Below are positions 26,101 to 39,336 of a DNA stretch of 64,000 nt, piece by piece. The notes under the pieces were generated by a model, which did no database searches, had not been told where the DNA came from, and saw only the letters and a program-made list of their open reading frames with translations. The stretch lies in the NCBI GenBank assembly GCA_013399305.1, contig VXAI01000136.1:1546195-1610194 (forward strand). Direction: 5' to 3'. Each line of letters begins with the position of its first letter. The first letter of the stretch is position 1. Source of the DNA: Rostratula benghalensis. Taxonomy: Eukaryota; Chordata; Aves; Charadriiformes; Rostratulidae. A program made the position numbers and the translations under genes.

Positions 26101-29100
26101 TCAAAGCTGCTGTTGAAAATGCATGAGCTCTAATAAGGCATGTGTTGTTTTGGGGGTTTGTGCACTAACAGGTCAGGAAGTGGGTGGACAGCTCTACTAT
26201 GGCATTTTCAATTTATAAGAAAAATTATGTAAACTGTTTATGATGTCTGGTCATTTCGTTTGGGAGATGACAAAAAGTGCATCTAAAAAATCCCCAAACA
26301 GACAAAAACCATACTCATGTTGTGTATACCATACCTCTGAGGGTGCTGTCCCAAAACCAGTGGGATAACAGGAGGTTTTTTGCTAATTTTCATAAAGAAC
26401 AGATTAGCAGCTCCACAGAAGGTCCCAGACTATCAGTTCTCATTCTACTTCCAAATAAACCCCCTTAATGTAAAACTAATCTCCTCGAGGACTCTGTTTA
26501 GCTGTCTAGTACTGAAGTTAAACCATTAATAAAAGTATTAAGTGTAAATAAATCTCCTATGAGAGCTTATTATGTTTATATCAGAGTAAATAAAATTATA
26601 TGATACTACTAAAACCAGAATTAATTAAAGTATGAACTTGTAATTGAAATATATAGTGCAAGAAATGTTTAAGCATAGGGAAAACTTACACTAAACTCAA
26701 CTTATCAGGGGTTTTGCAATCAGCTTCTGTGCCCACATCCAATAAATCAGAGTTATTCAACAGCCCATCCTGGAACACGACTTGGACAGTCTCTGTCTTC
26801 TATAAAAAACACCACCATCAAGAAAGAGATAAATACCTCTGTGTGTGCTGGAACTTATAAGTCCATATGAAATGTATGTCTCATGGTGCATTTCAAAGCC
26901 ATTTGAAGTTTTGGTGGTAGCTGGAATATTTATAAGGTCTTTTCTCTCCCCTCTGCTATTGGGCTCCTCTCTGGAGCCCAATATTGATGCAGGACTTCCC
27001 TCAGATAAAACATTTTAAAAGGGTATGCTCTCAGCCTGGTGGCCTATTTTCACAAAAGTCACAAGAACTTAATTTTCTTTCAGATTTCTACGTCTCTGTT
27101 AACTTTGTTGAAGTTGGCTAAGTAGTTCAAATGTTATTTGGGGATAAGAGAGGCAGTCACATTGACTGAGACTGAGAAATTCATAGTCTCATTTCTTAGA
27201 CAAAAAACCAACTAGGAGTAGTCCCCAAAGAACTTAAAAATTAATAGAGTAATTTTAACATGAGTGAAATTTTTCTTAGTGCTAAAGTTCTGTCCTTTTT
27301 TTTATTGTTTTTTAGGGTATCTTTTGGCAACTTTGTCATCAGCTTCCACAGCCCTAGTAACTTGCAGTGTGCAACATCCTTCTTTGCCGCTTGGCTTAGC
27401 TGTAACATTCAGAAAGTGCAAGTAAAGCATTTGCAGTCCTGCTCTGGGTACACACCTATGTGGCTCATTCTGCTTATTTAATAAGTTTTCAACTCAGCAA
27501 TTTCAGAGTTTCTACCAAATTTCAGTAAGTGACGGGTATCTTAAAGGCAGTACCCACTTCTGGTTCACATAATCCAGCCAATATCTGGACATCTCCATTC
27601 AAATGTGTGGCATCAGCTTTGGAAAAGTAGGATTTTTATTTCTTCATCAGTAACCCGTGGCTTTCAGGAGTCAGCTGGAACAGATCCCACTGGAGGACAA
27701 AGGGTTCCCCCTATTTTAAACACTTTTCAGAACTCCTCACTGTCTTTGAGTCTGTGCATCCCCTGGTAAATCCCAGCCACCCCAACATCCAAAGGAAAAC
27801 AGTCAAGCAGCAAAATACCCATCTCAAGGGTTTTAGTCCATCGTGCTTAACTGCTCTGAGAAGTGTTACTGAGCAGAAGACAGAAATAAGAAGTATGACA
27901 GTGGAGAAAAAACCCCAAATAGCAATTTTCCATTGAAGAGGTAGGTCAGACTCTCTCTACATCTTTATTTCAGGCCTGGGAGTGGTGGCTCTCAGCTTCT
28001 GAGTCTGTGTAAGATTTCTTCTTCTCTCGTCTCATTGCTGTGTCCTACATCCTTAGCTCACATGGGCTATTCTAAACCTGACAAATTGCCAGATCATAAC
28101 AGATTAAACTTTTCATTGATTTCACACTCCAGTAGGGAAGCATTTAGTGACCTTTATCAATCAGTCTTCCCTGGCTGAAAAACAGTTTTATTTATAGGAT
28201 TTGTTAGTCTGTAGCCATTACAACTACCCGGAGCAAAGTCACTTAGTGAAATGGCTTGCTTGGCTGGCACATACTTTCTATATTATTTAAGCAGTAAGAG
28301 GGAGGAAAAAATGCCCACACAGACCAAAGAAGAACTCTGCCACTGCAAAGAACCCAAATTTAATCCCATGTTGTTTTCCTAACAAATAAAAACTTCTAAG
28401 TGCCATGGAACAGATATAAAATTCAGCCCTATAGCAAGATTTGGCATGACAAAAACCAGCTGTAGACCTTAAAGGCTGTATCAGCAGAAACCAGGGTGAT
28501 GCATTATTATAGCCACTTTGTTTTGGCCAACCTCTGTACTTCTGATGGTTGTGGAGAGGAGCATTTTGTCTCCCACACCTCCAGCTGGAGAAAGGGACCT
28601 TGGGAAGAGTCAGGCCAAAAATGTCGCTGATCGTTTTGTCACCATGCCTAGATAAAGCTTGCAAAGGAGAAAAGCAGCTGCTGTGACAACAGCAAATGTC
28701 CATATAGGCATGTCCTCAGGCTCCTCAAGGAGCAGCAGAAAGAATCTACAGTGTGACTCTGACCTGGAGTCACCAAACCAGAGAGAAGGCAAAGAGAAAG
28801 TGTGATGTCTGTAGTGACAGAGCACCCAGGAGAGCGAGGTAACAGTTTACCTGGGTTTGGTCTTCCTGGGTTAGTAAGAAGCTAAATGGAAACATGAGGA
28901 AGATTTGACCCCCACATGCAGTGTCACAGATTTCTAATAGCCAGTCATGGGATCCAACCACATTCAAAAATCCAAAGTCAGTGGAGAGGTATCAGCACTT
29001 ATCCTGCTGTAAACAACTAAAACGGGTTAGATGTGCCCTAAGAATGCTAATTTCTTCCACTGACTACAAAGTGCTCCCTGTGTGACCAGCTCCGATGGAC

Positions 29101-30383
29101 CTGCATTAAAAACACTTGCAATCAGGCAAAATGAACCTGACGTCAAGTGCCTCACTGCAAGCATCTGTAACAATCACAGATGACACTTTCTGTGTTTACA
29201 AAAAGCCCTAGAGCTTCTTGGGTAGTATCTGAGGCACACATCAAAAGAAAGAACAAAGTTACCACGGGGGAGAGGCCTTGTACTATTAGTCCCAATTAAT
29301 GCTCTGTGATTGCCGTTTGTCAGGACAGTCATCTCCCTTCTGAAGCAATCTACCAGCTGAAATGCAACGTTGCCACATCAGACTCAGAGGACATAACAAA
29401 GTAAAGCAAGCATCACTAACATTAGGCTTCCTTAGAAAAATAATATTCTCATTTTCATGCCTGGAAACAAAAGTACATCCTAACTCAGGGTATTTATAAT
29501 TTGTTTTCCAAAGAAGCTTACTTCCAAACAAGTTTATGATAGCTAGAGGGAGATTCCATGTGGCAGGTTTTCTTCTAGAACAATATGGTGATCTTCTTTC
29601 TGAAGGGTCTGAAGGTCAAGCCTTACCTTTGCTTTATGTAATGCTATTGTTTTGCTTTCTTTGCTTCTTCAATGCAATGTTCTACATGAAATGTTTTCTG
29701 ACATGGAGGATGTCTCTGGCACTTTATATTTACAACAAATCAACCTCATGTGCCTGCTTGGCTGTCATCTTATGTAAGGGCTTCTCTTCACATGTGCTGG
29801 CAGTCTGAGACACTGGGACTGTGGAATTGGCACTCTTCTGCAAGTTGCCTTTTTGTGCAGAAAGAGGGAATTATTTCACCTCTAAATAGTGTGCTAAATG
29901 AACTAGGATAGATAGAGCTTGAATTTGCCTTTAAGAGAAGCATAAGAAAAAGGAAGCGTGTGGATACTCTGGAAAGCTCTACATGAGGTAAAATAATGAC
30001 TATAGATATAGAATATATATAGATATAGAAACAATGCCTGGTGGGGCAGAAGGCAAGAGTGGAAACCATTGCAACACTGTGACCAAAAATAAGATGAATT
30101 CATGCCCAACATCCTAAAGCTGGCACATCCCTTTTCTTTTTAAAATTGTGATTGTAAAACTCTATTAAAATGCACACCTGCCTTTTATGCAACAGAAGCT
30201 GGCAGATCTTCTGAAAAGCAAGAGAACGTAGTAACAGATTCAAAGCAGTCACCTTCTAAGAGCAATGGTAAGGATGTTTCCTGCTGCTTTTTCCAGTATT
30301 GAAAACATGCACTTAGTTTCTAAAAGTGTATTTGAAGCCTTTCATCAGTGTAATGGGTACACGTGGCTACAAAATAAACTTGC

Positions 30384-30439
30384 CAAAAGACAAAAAAAAC
30401 AAACAAAAAAACCCCAACACCCCCCCACCCCCAAAAAAA
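30384..30439. repeat. A/C-only low-complexity tract
   Basis: AAAAGACAAAAAAAACAAAC is followed by a block of A runs and C7/C5 runs with no T. It is compositionally the same class as the tracts at 10.1 and 38.0 kb. Confidence 0.88.
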
Positions 30440-31080
30440 TCCTTGTTCGGTTTCATGGTATTGCAGGTAAAATGGCCAGACTTTAAATATTGCTTAATCT
30501 TGGGCTTTTCTTTATTCCATAATGGAGCTGACTGCAGAGGCTCTGAGCAAAGCCCTGGAGCACTCTGGACCCACATTACCATCCCCAACTTCCCCAGGAT
30601 CTTTTGGAGCTACACAGACACCTCATTCATCAGGTCTCCCTATCCCTTACCAGGGAGAACGTTGTCTCTCTAGAAGAGGCCATATGATAGCAAATGAATT
30701 GAGGTGTATGGAACATGCATATCCAGATACACCGAGCAGGCATTTTGCAGTCTTTTACTTCAAGCAGCTACGAGAATGAGCTTTTTATACTGCTTAAAAT
30801 AAAAAGTTCATCTTCTTTGTCTCTGCTGTAGGTACCACCAGACCATGTGGTACCCCACACCAGGCTGAGTCAAATATAAATGGCATTACACTGACAAGAC
30901 CATGGAGTTTGAAGCTGACAGCAGGAGAAAGAAATTTAGAGGAAAGTTGAAAATCAACCAGTTGAGAGGAGATTATCTCCTTTCTCTGGTAGAATTGACA
31001 TTAACCTCACTGATGCCAGTTTGGCTTTCTTGAACTGCTTCTGTGACAGGTTGCTTGGTCTTGGTTCACGAATTATTATT

Positions 31081-31095
31081 AAAAAAAAAAAAAAA
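31081..31095. repeat. A15 homopolymer
   Basis: A run of 15 A follows ATTATTATT. It is a simple repeat. Confidence 0.88.
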
Positions 31096-32818
31096 TCAGA
31101 AAAAAATGTAAGTACTGGACAATTCTTCCCTGAATTGGAAGGATTTTTTTCAGTATGTTTTCCAATCTGGTTTAAAAATTATTCCCTTAAAAATACCCGC
31201 AGACCTTTTCCCCCACAAGCCTCCTCTCCCCGACATTTCTCTCGTCATGGTGCTAAATTCTTTCCTCTGACTGAGCACCTGACTCTACCTGACATTTAAG
31301 TGAGATGCACACCCACATCTGAAGGCGGGATTTGGCTCTTTGAATCCAGATCTGTCTTTGTTTTATTTACAGAGAACAGGGTGCAGGGAAGAAAAATAAT
31401 TCCAAGGACTACTGTCATCTGTTTTCTGCTAACTAAACTAGCAAGTGTTTGTTTGACATGAGTTAAACTTTTAGGAAATGAAGTTTGTTTCCTTAAAGCA
31501 GTCCACATATACCTGTCTTTTTTGGAAGAGTTTTTTATTTTTTTGGAAACTCTCTTAACTTTGTTCCTTTAAATAGATCTGTTAACTTCTGTGTGCAGTG
31601 TGTTCTACAAACAGCCTTCTAAGGCAGCAGTTTAAACAGAGAAGTTATCATAGGTATTCTTGAGATTATATTTTATCAAGTGTAAAATGTCATTTAAATT
31701 AACTAAGTTATTTCTAAGGTGCCCTACTGATAGATATATAAATGTGCATGATAGGCTAATTTTAGGGTTGTTTTTTCACTTAAAACTCCTGTTTTGTTGA
31801 TGGGATCTAATCTTGGACTCATATCCAGGTAACACTATACTAATCCATTCTCACCACAACAATCTCCCACTAAGCTCACTGGATATAGTGATTTTAATAA
31901 TAGCATAGTTTGAACACTTACTTTATGCATTTATTTTTGAAGTGTGTGGATGCATTCTCATCTAATTTCCTTGAAGGAGTTCCAACAAATTTTCTTATCA
32001 CATAAATATTTATAACAGATGCACTGAAATAGTCTCCAGAAAATACAAAACCAAACTTAATAGAAAAATTTTACACAGATGAAGGAAAAAAATTGCTGTT
32101 TTATTTTAAGTGCAGAAGAATAACTTTTAATGTTTTATTCATAAGCAGAATTTTTGAGAACTTCTTGTTTAACCTTCCTCCTGTTCCCAGATAATTATAA
32201 ACTGTAGAATTAGGGGCCAATACTGCAAACTGCCAAGCACAGACTGCAGGAAGTCTTGGTTGGCTTAGTGGGAATAAGTTTTAGGAATTGAAAGAGCTCA
32301 TTTCTGCCCTTAGATGGATACTCCAAAAGCCCTTTGAAATCACGGCAGTCAATCAGGCTACAAACATTAATACTGTATGAACTCTTTTCCTTCAAATGAT
32401 ATTTGGCGTGACATGAAATACATCAAAAGACTAAAGTCTGATGTATAAGCAAAATGTGTACTTTGATGAAAGGAGTACTTGATGAAGACTGTCATGAGCT
32501 GCTAATTACATAATGCTCTTAATATTTGTGGACTGCAGTGTTATGGAAGGGAAGGACAGAAAAAAGTACAATGTGGTTAGAGGATCAGCTCCTTCTCTGA
32601 GAGCTTATAAATTAGAAACTCTTCTCTCTTCATAAAGAAGAAGCTCCACAAAGACCACACTTCTCTCAGCTGAGTCCATGCCTCAGAAGCAGAGGAGACA
32701 GTGCCTGTTTGTGAGTACAGAACTGAACATTTTCCTCTGTTGCTGTGAAAAAGTGAACGAAGTGCTGCTTTGTCCCTCACCTGCAGTTTGGTGATAACCA
32801 ACCTCACACACGTACTTA

Positions 32819-33240
32819 GAATCATAGAGTGGTTAGAGTTGGAAGGGACTTAAAGATCATAAAGTTCCAACCCCCCTGCCATGGGCAGAGACACCTCCCA
32901 CCAGCCCAGGTTGCTTCAAGCCCCATCCAGCCTGGCCTTGAACCCCTCCAGGGATGGGGCAGCCACAGCTTCTCTGGGCAACCTGGGCCAGGCTCTCACC
33001 ACCCTCACAGGAAAGAATTTCTTTCTGGTATCAAATCTCAATCTTTCCTCTCCCAATTTAAAGCTGTTACCCCTTGTGCTGTCACTACAATTCCTGACAA
33101 AGAGTCCCTCTCCAGCTCTCCTGGAGCTCCCTTCAGATACTGGAAGGCTGCTCTAAGGTCTCCCCAGATCCTTCTCTTCTTCAGGCTGAACAACCCCAGC
33201 TCCCTCAGCCAGTCTTCTTTGGAGAGGTGCTCCATCCCTT
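32819..33240 (-). mobile_element. CR1 LINE 3' end, about 420 bp
   Basis: On the plus strand the copy opens with ATCATAGAGTGGTTAGAGTT and GGAAGGGACTTAAAGATCAT, the reverse complement of the CR1 3' terminus. It continues through CCAGGGATGGGGCAGCCACA to the end of ORF2. The minus-strand frame 33,038-33,235 (EHLSKEDWLRELGLFSLKKRR) is the conserved CR1 ORF2 C-terminus. The copy is 5'-truncated at about 33,240 and has only point divergence, so it is of intermediate age. The plus-strand frame across it (32,829-33,452) is an antisense shadow. Confidence 0.93.
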
Positions 33241-35655
33241 TATTATCCCTTACTTATATTATAAATCTTTATCTTCTGCAGCCTGATGCTGAACGAGGCC
33301 ACTACCAGGGGAAAAAGCACAGTGCAAGTTGCAGGGAAGTCACATTACTTTCTGGTAACTGTGAAGGCAGCTGTGGGCAACCCTGTCAGAACCCATTACT
33401 TTCTACCTGCTTTGTCCACCAGTCACCTGTGTTTTCCTGGATTCACTTTTAACACATCTGCTGACGTGACTCCTGGTGAAATGCTCATGAGAGCAGCCAT
33501 AGCTGAGTGCCTCTATTTCTGAAAGACACCACTGGAAACGTTGCACGAATGACCACATGGATGGAATAAATACAGGGGGGTTATAGCAGTTTGATTTTTT
33601 TTTTTTTCTCTCGCCAACTCTGCGAGAGCTAAAGCTCTCAGTGATCTGCAAAATATCCACCCCTTTGCTGCTGCTTTGCTCACTTGCACGCTGCTGACAC
33701 AACGGCCTTGCTGTTAGCAATATAAGATTTATACGTTTTTAAAGTACTCTGTCCCTTGTGTTCACTTCAAGATATATTGGTAGAGGGATCTGGGGAGCAT
33801 TTCCTCTATATGGAAACTTATTTTTGGCTATGTTTTATTTGTATAACATACATATATAGCTGATATGTAGTTATAATCTTTCATATGTAAACTTAGCCTT
33901 ATTTATATAAAATATATGTGGATTTAAAATATGAATAAAATCTGTATGCAAATTGTATATACATGTATACAATGTATATGAGTGTGTATTTGTAGATATA
34001 CACAAAAATCTATCTATACAGTTCTAACTAGGAGCATTTTCTTCTCACAGTCCTGGTAGGTTCCCCATGTCCTGTGTGACACTGCTGAATTCTCAAAGCC
34101 AGAACTTCTCCTTCACATAGGTACAGCAGCCAACACAACAAGCTGCAAACATATTTTTTTTTAATGAGGTCAAGAAAGTTGCTGAACAATGCAGTAGTAT
34201 TTTTGAGGAGGCCGTTTCCACTAAGGAAATTGTATCCTACAGTGGAAATGCCAGCTCAGGAGCCTGCAGAGAACAAAAGGCAGCAAATTATAGAGCCCCA
34301 GTCCCCGTTCAAGTGTTGTGTCTCCTCCTGGGTAACCTGGCCCAGTCTCAGGATCCAAAACACCTAAAATGGAGGGTTCTGTTCTGGCTTAGGATCTGAA
34401 TACCAAGGCAGAAGCTGAGTTGACAATATACCACAGGTCTATAATCAAAGTCAGCCTTGCACAGAGGCTAAATTTCTGTTGCAGTCTAGTCATGGTGGCT
34501 TCAAAATATACCCCTTTCCCATGATGTGGTTGTGCATACTGGGAAAAAGAGACAGAAAACCAAAAAGATGCGGTTAACCTCTCTACCCTAAGTTTGGTTG
34601 TCCATATGTCATCCCCATGGACTTGCTCTGTGCTCCTTCCCCACTCCAGTGAGCCCACAGAACGCCTTCAAGGGGGTGAGGATCTTGCCTCTGCTGACAC
34701 AGTGAGACAGCAGAATATGCTGACCTCTTACTCAATGAAAATTCGGGAAAAGAAACCCACTAATCTTCAGCAGGAGGAGCAACTTTTAAAAATAGAGTTT
34801 TTATCCTTGGCAACTCAGTTAACTGCAGTGCTGGCACTCTGATATGTCAACAAATTTGAATCCTCATATTTATAAACCTTTCTGCATACAAAAGCCCTTT
34901 TCAATCAGATCCATCGCTGGTGCACGTTGCTGGGGGGAGGAAGTACTGTCACACTGCCTTATAGCTTCTAAAGGTCAATAAGCTTGCAGCTCTTTTTGAG
35001 GCTCAGTGAACTGATGTTTTTTGGGGGGGAGTTGTGCCTGAATCACTGCCTTCAATTCAGTAGGGACAAGGGCTAAATGGAGGGAATCCAGAATTGCATG
35101 GAGAGCACTACATGGGAAAAAAGCTGAACATTGCTCCCGATGTTCGGCAAAATTTGACAAGCATCACAAAAGCAGTACTACTGAAAATGGAAATGCTTGT
35201 ATGTGGACTGCAGCTTTAGAGCTTTAAAGGAGTGCAGAAAGTCTCTTATTAAGGTACGGAGCAAAATTCAGTTTAAAGATGGTTTTGATGTCCAGTAAAA
35301 AATCAAAAGCTGCCTCTGCCATGTTCTGTGGACCTTCCTGCTTCTTTAGCTTCTAATGCTTACAGCTTCAGTTATCTACTGTGCTTTTAGAGCTATTTAA
35401 AGGTGCCCTTATCCCATATTATACAAGTCCTTCTTGTAGTCTATGCAGAAAGGGACTACTGACTGAGGCTATTAAAAAGCTAATTTTTGGATTTGGGATG
35501 ATATTGACATGTAGAAGACAAACCCCTTGCATTATGGAACTCAGATGGAACTGGCCAGCACCAGTTTTGGTGCAATCCTGAAAAGGGGATGAGACAATCT
35601 TTTTTCCCCAGGAGGAAAACTAGAAGCTTTCAAATGTTTCCCAATAGCCTGCTAT
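33241..35655. other. Unique non-coding DNA with AT-rich palindromic stretch
   Basis: No gene is seen. A T13 run lies at 33,595-33,607. Between about 33,838 and 34,015 the sequence is strongly A+T-rich with many ATAT and TATA steps and a perfect 8-bp-arm inverted repeat at 33,952-33,973. Open frames are up to 105 codons on either strand and lack domains. Confidence 0.6.
33952..33973. repeat. AT-rich inverted repeat
   Basis: ATTGTATA and TATACAAT flank the six bases TACATG, so the whole 22 bp can form a hairpin or cruciform. It sits in an A+T-rich region where such structures arise easily by chance. Confidence 0.8.
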
Positions 35656-36230
35656 GGGTTGGTATGGGGATATAGCTCGGGTTGGTATGGGGATGTAGCT
35701 CAGGTTGGTATGGGGATATAGCTCGGGTTGGTATGGGGATGTAGCTCAGGGTGGTATGGGGATATAGCTCGGGTTGGTATGGGTGTATAGCTCAGGGTGG
35801 TATGGGGATGTAGCTCAGGGTGGTATGGGTGTAAATCTCAGGGTGGTATGGGGATATAGCTCGGGTTGGTATGGGTGTATATCTCATGTTGGTATGGGGA
35901 TATAGCTCGGGTTGGTATGGGGATGTAGCTCAGGGTGGTATGGGGATATAGCTCGGGTTGGTATGGGTGTAAAGCTCAGGGTGGTATGGGGATGTAGCTC
36001 GGGTTGGTATGGGTGTATAGCTCAGGGTGGTATGGGGATATAGCTCGGGTTGGTATGGGTGTAAAGCACAGGGTGGTATGGGGATGTAGCTCAGGGTGGT
36101 ATGGGGATATAGCTCAGGGTGGTATGGGTGTATAGCTCAGGGTGGTATGGGTGTAAAGCTCAGGGTGGTATGGGTGTATAGCTCGGGTTGGTATGGGTGT
36201 AAAGCTCAGGATGGTATGCATTTACAGCTC
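35656..36230 (+). repeat. Minisatellite: 25 tandem units of 23 bp, with 46-bp dimeric order
   Basis: The array is exactly 575 bp, 25 units of 23 bp with no insertion or deletion. Each unit begins GGGTT or AGGGT, continues with GGTATGGG, has a variable core (GATAT, GATGT, TGTAT or TGTAA) and ends AGCTC. The two 5' variants largely alternate: odd units are mostly AGGGT-type and even units mostly GGGTT-type, giving a 46-bp dimer. The G-type cores dominate at the left end and the TGTA cores at the right. The last unit (36,208-36,230) is the most diverged. The plus strand is G-rich, with three G runs per unit. In-phase TAG stops recur every 69 bp, so the array is not coding. There are no spacers, so it is not a CRISPR array. 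Confidence 0.97.
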
Positions 36231-38045
36231 AACAACAGGTGGTACTGAAATGGGCTGGTCTCAGCCTGTTCATTATCTTGGTGAGCTGCCGTGGAGTCCC
36301 TGCTATTCAATTAAAAATGCCTTTTATAAAAAAGATCATAATCCCTTTGAAGCAGTCCTGCTTTTCTCTGTATACATGGGAAAACTTCTAAGAAGTAGTC
36401 CTGAGATTATAAACTAAATTGTAGCTTTTGTAATAAAACTTCCACAGTTTATTTCTGCTGGGCACATGACCATGATAACCAAGCACAGCCATTCAGGTGT
36501 AAGTCACTGATATTGGTTTTCACTGCAGCTCCTGAAGATGTCTTTTTGTTTGCTAGCTCTTGGCTCTCAGTACTGCTGCATGCAGTTTCTTTTCTGTGCA
36601 GGCATCACTTATCCCCATCTGTTACCTACTCTCCCTCTCTTCACAGTACCCTGATATGATAGACATTGACCAAACATGTAGAAATACCTAGTTTTTGTCC
36701 TTTAAAACTTCATCAGCAAAATGCCAAATAGTAATAAAATAATTTTGGAGAATAAGCAGTCTTTTTGCCCAACTTACTGTTGCTGCCTCCCACACTTAGA
36801 GGTTTCATACAAAGCTCTCCAGCCTGGAAAACATACTCTTTTTTATGGAAATGTCAGCATTACAGTGGTTTCTCTCCTGAAGGACCCCCAAATCTTAGAT
36901 CAATCCCCAAGGCAGAGCTCTGCCTACACTGTAGTGTACCACCTTTAAGGTTGCCATCAGCAGCCATGTGTTGCAGGTATGAAGGAAACTTTCTGTTCAA
37001 ATGCCACGCTCAGTAGGGGCTTAGAGACACAGACTGAATTTCCAAGGTGGCTCTGAGTTGGGATAGCAAGGCTGAAGAAACTTTTCTTAAGAAAAGCTAT
37101 GTTCAGAGCTGGCATACAGAGGAGCACAGGAACTAATTCCTTACTCTAAGGCACAACCCATGTTCCAGGCTGGGCATTTACCTTCTCTCCTGTTGGGCCG
37201 AAGAGGGGACTCTGTATCTGGGTACCAGGGGACTCTACATCTGGGTGCCTCTGGCAATGAGGTTCTGGAAGGATTATGACAATTTGTTGGCAGTGGAATT
37301 GTGCATGTGTGCATTTAACCCTCTTGTTACCCCAGTCTGCTAATCTCTCTTCCTCCCGGGCAGGGATCTCAACCAGGTCTCTGCATTTCCAACGAATTGG
37401 CACTGTGTCCCTGGCCTGCCTTGTGCCTTTCCAAGTCTCATTACCCTTTGGAAACAGCTTGCTCTCAATTTGCTCTGCTCCGGTGCAATCAGTGCAGCCA
37501 GATGGAAACGGCTTTGAAATTTACCTTTTCAAATCTCAGCTTCATATTTCTCCTTTGATGTTTCTTGTCGGGTTTTCCAGTTGTCCCGGCCTCCCTCGCC
37601 TCGCCACAGCTCCCTCTCTGCAGGCTGTGCTTTCCCCAGGCTTTGTAACTCCCTGAGCATCCTAACTTGCAAAGGCATTTCTGTCACAGGGTGGCTGTCA
37701 CTGGAGCACTACTTCTCACTGCTGCCAACAACAATGTGTGTCACACTCCATGGCTGTGTCAGAGCTGGACAGACACTGAAAAAAACCCCCACAGGAATGT
37801 TCTGACAAAGAAGCTTTCGAGGCTGTGGGGAGGTGCAGATTTTTGAACAGTCAAGCAAGGCTAAGGAACAGGTTAGGAATGGTGTCTGCAGAGCAAGAGC
37901 TGGGAGAGGGTGGAGTAAACTCATTCATGGTGCAAGCAGAACTAAATGTTGGGCCTCAAGGGGTGACCAAACTGCAAAACTTAGCCTTTTTCAGACTTTT
38001 TGGTTTATTTCTGTCTTTGGTATGCATTGGTTAGGGGAACAGTCC

Positions 38046-38103
38046 TCAAAAAAAAAAACCAAACCAAAAACCCAAAACCCAACCCAACCCAAAACCAAAA
38101 AAC
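38046..38103. repeat. A/C-only low-complexity tract, AAACC-like
   Basis: A run of A leads into repeated ACCAAACC, AAAACCC and CCCAACCC words with no G or T until position 38,104. It is of the same type as the tract at 10.1 kb. Confidence 0.9.
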
Positions 38104-39282
38104 AGTGTTTTTTGTTACTTCTTTATTAAATTGGATCTGTACTCAGAAGATTCCACACAGAAATTTGAAGCAAATAATTTCTGCAATGTTTAAAATAACT
38201 TAGTGTAAAAGTAAATGGATGGTCCTCCAACCTGTCTTTGACACATCAGGCAAGGATATGACGCTCCCTCACTCATAAACAGTTTCTGGGTACAGTTCCA
38301 TACAGCATCTGTAAGACTCTTTTCCCAACTATACAGATATATTTATATTTATATTATCTACTTACATAATAATCTTCTTAGGAGGAGGTCTTTCCCCAGC
38401 CTGACATGTGATTCATGGTTTATCACACCTTTTTCTATACAGTCAGATATCACAATTCCTGTTTAAAAGAAAGTTCTCCAGGCCTGGGGAAGGCAAGCAA
38501 GATATCTCCAGGATATTATCTTAATCAAGCACACCAAAAGCTCTGGAACAAATAAATGATGTTAATCAATTATTAACTATGCTGTTGTAAATCAGTGATA
38601 CATTCATTGAAAACTGCTCCAGAATCGGTTGTAGAGTCTAAATAATATGTTAATTTCTAAGAAGAAAAACAAACTAAATCCTAAATCCTTCTTCAAAAAA
38701 ATAATAAAAAAAGGAACCTGAATCTCAGTTAGAAAAAGTGGCTTAACTGGCTTCCATGACAGCTCAAAATGAAAAGCTTCCAAATTTTTCTGGTCCTCCA
38801 CCTACACACACCTAATATCACCAAGCAGAATGTGAGAACCTGCTAAAACAGGCTACCGTGATGCTGAACTCACTGCAGCAAAGTGCTGAAAGCACAAACA
38901 TGAGCAAATTCCTGTTTATCAAAGCCCAGCTTCCCTCTTCTGCATGGTCTTGGTGGCAGATTTTTTCCCTCCCTTAGATATGTCATTCTATGCTACAACC
39001 TCCGCAGCAAAGAGTAAATTTGGAACAAAAATCTGGATTGTCAAAATGAAGGCATGAAGAAGGGAAATTATTATTTTATCCCTAGCTCCCTGCTCAGACT
39101 CTCATCCCTGTGCTGAGTACAATCTATGGCATTTGAATCCAGGGCTGAACATTTGGGCTGGGAATGGGAATATCCTGAATTGCTTTATTTGGTTCCAGTT
39201 CTTTAATATTGTTTAGATCCAACTGGATTTCCAGTGAGGCTGCAGCAGTAGTGCCAGCAGAGTTGCCAAATCCTTTCAATCT

Positions 39283-39336
39283 CTTTTTTTTTTGGTTGGT
39301 TTTGTTTTTTTGGGTTTTTTTTTTTTTGTTTTGTTT
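39283..39336. repeat. T/G-only low-complexity tract
   Basis: TTTTGGTTGGTTTTG is followed by T runs broken by GGG and G. It is the complementary-orientation counterpart of the A/C tracts. Confidence 0.88.

Larger units (their letters stand above)
23101..32818. other. Unique non-coding DNA
   Basis: No gene is recognised in nearly 10 kb. The longest frame (138 codons, minus, 28,287-28,703) has no domain and no coding signature. A plus-strand segment at 27,316-27,421 sits between a strong acceptor-like tract and a weak GT and is noted only as a candidate. Low-complexity pieces include A/C tracts at 23,872-23,894 and 30,384-30,439 and an A15 run at 31,081-31,095. Confidence 0.55.

Noticed and set aside
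28287..28703. 138-codon minus-strand frame, longest on that strand outside simple repeats and CR1
   Set aside because: No recognisable domain, no neighbouring exon-like frame, and its length is plausible by chance in 64 kb.
32829..33452. 207-codon plus-strand frame, the longest in the window
   Set aside because: Its first two thirds are antisense to the CR1 3' end at 32,819-33,240 and the rest is unique DNA with no domain.
35656..36230. CRISPR-like array
   Set aside because: Units are directly adjacent with no unique spacers; it is a eukaryotic minisatellite.
37276..37656. 126-codon plus-strand frame
   Set aside because: No recognisable domain, and overlapping frames in other phases are also open.
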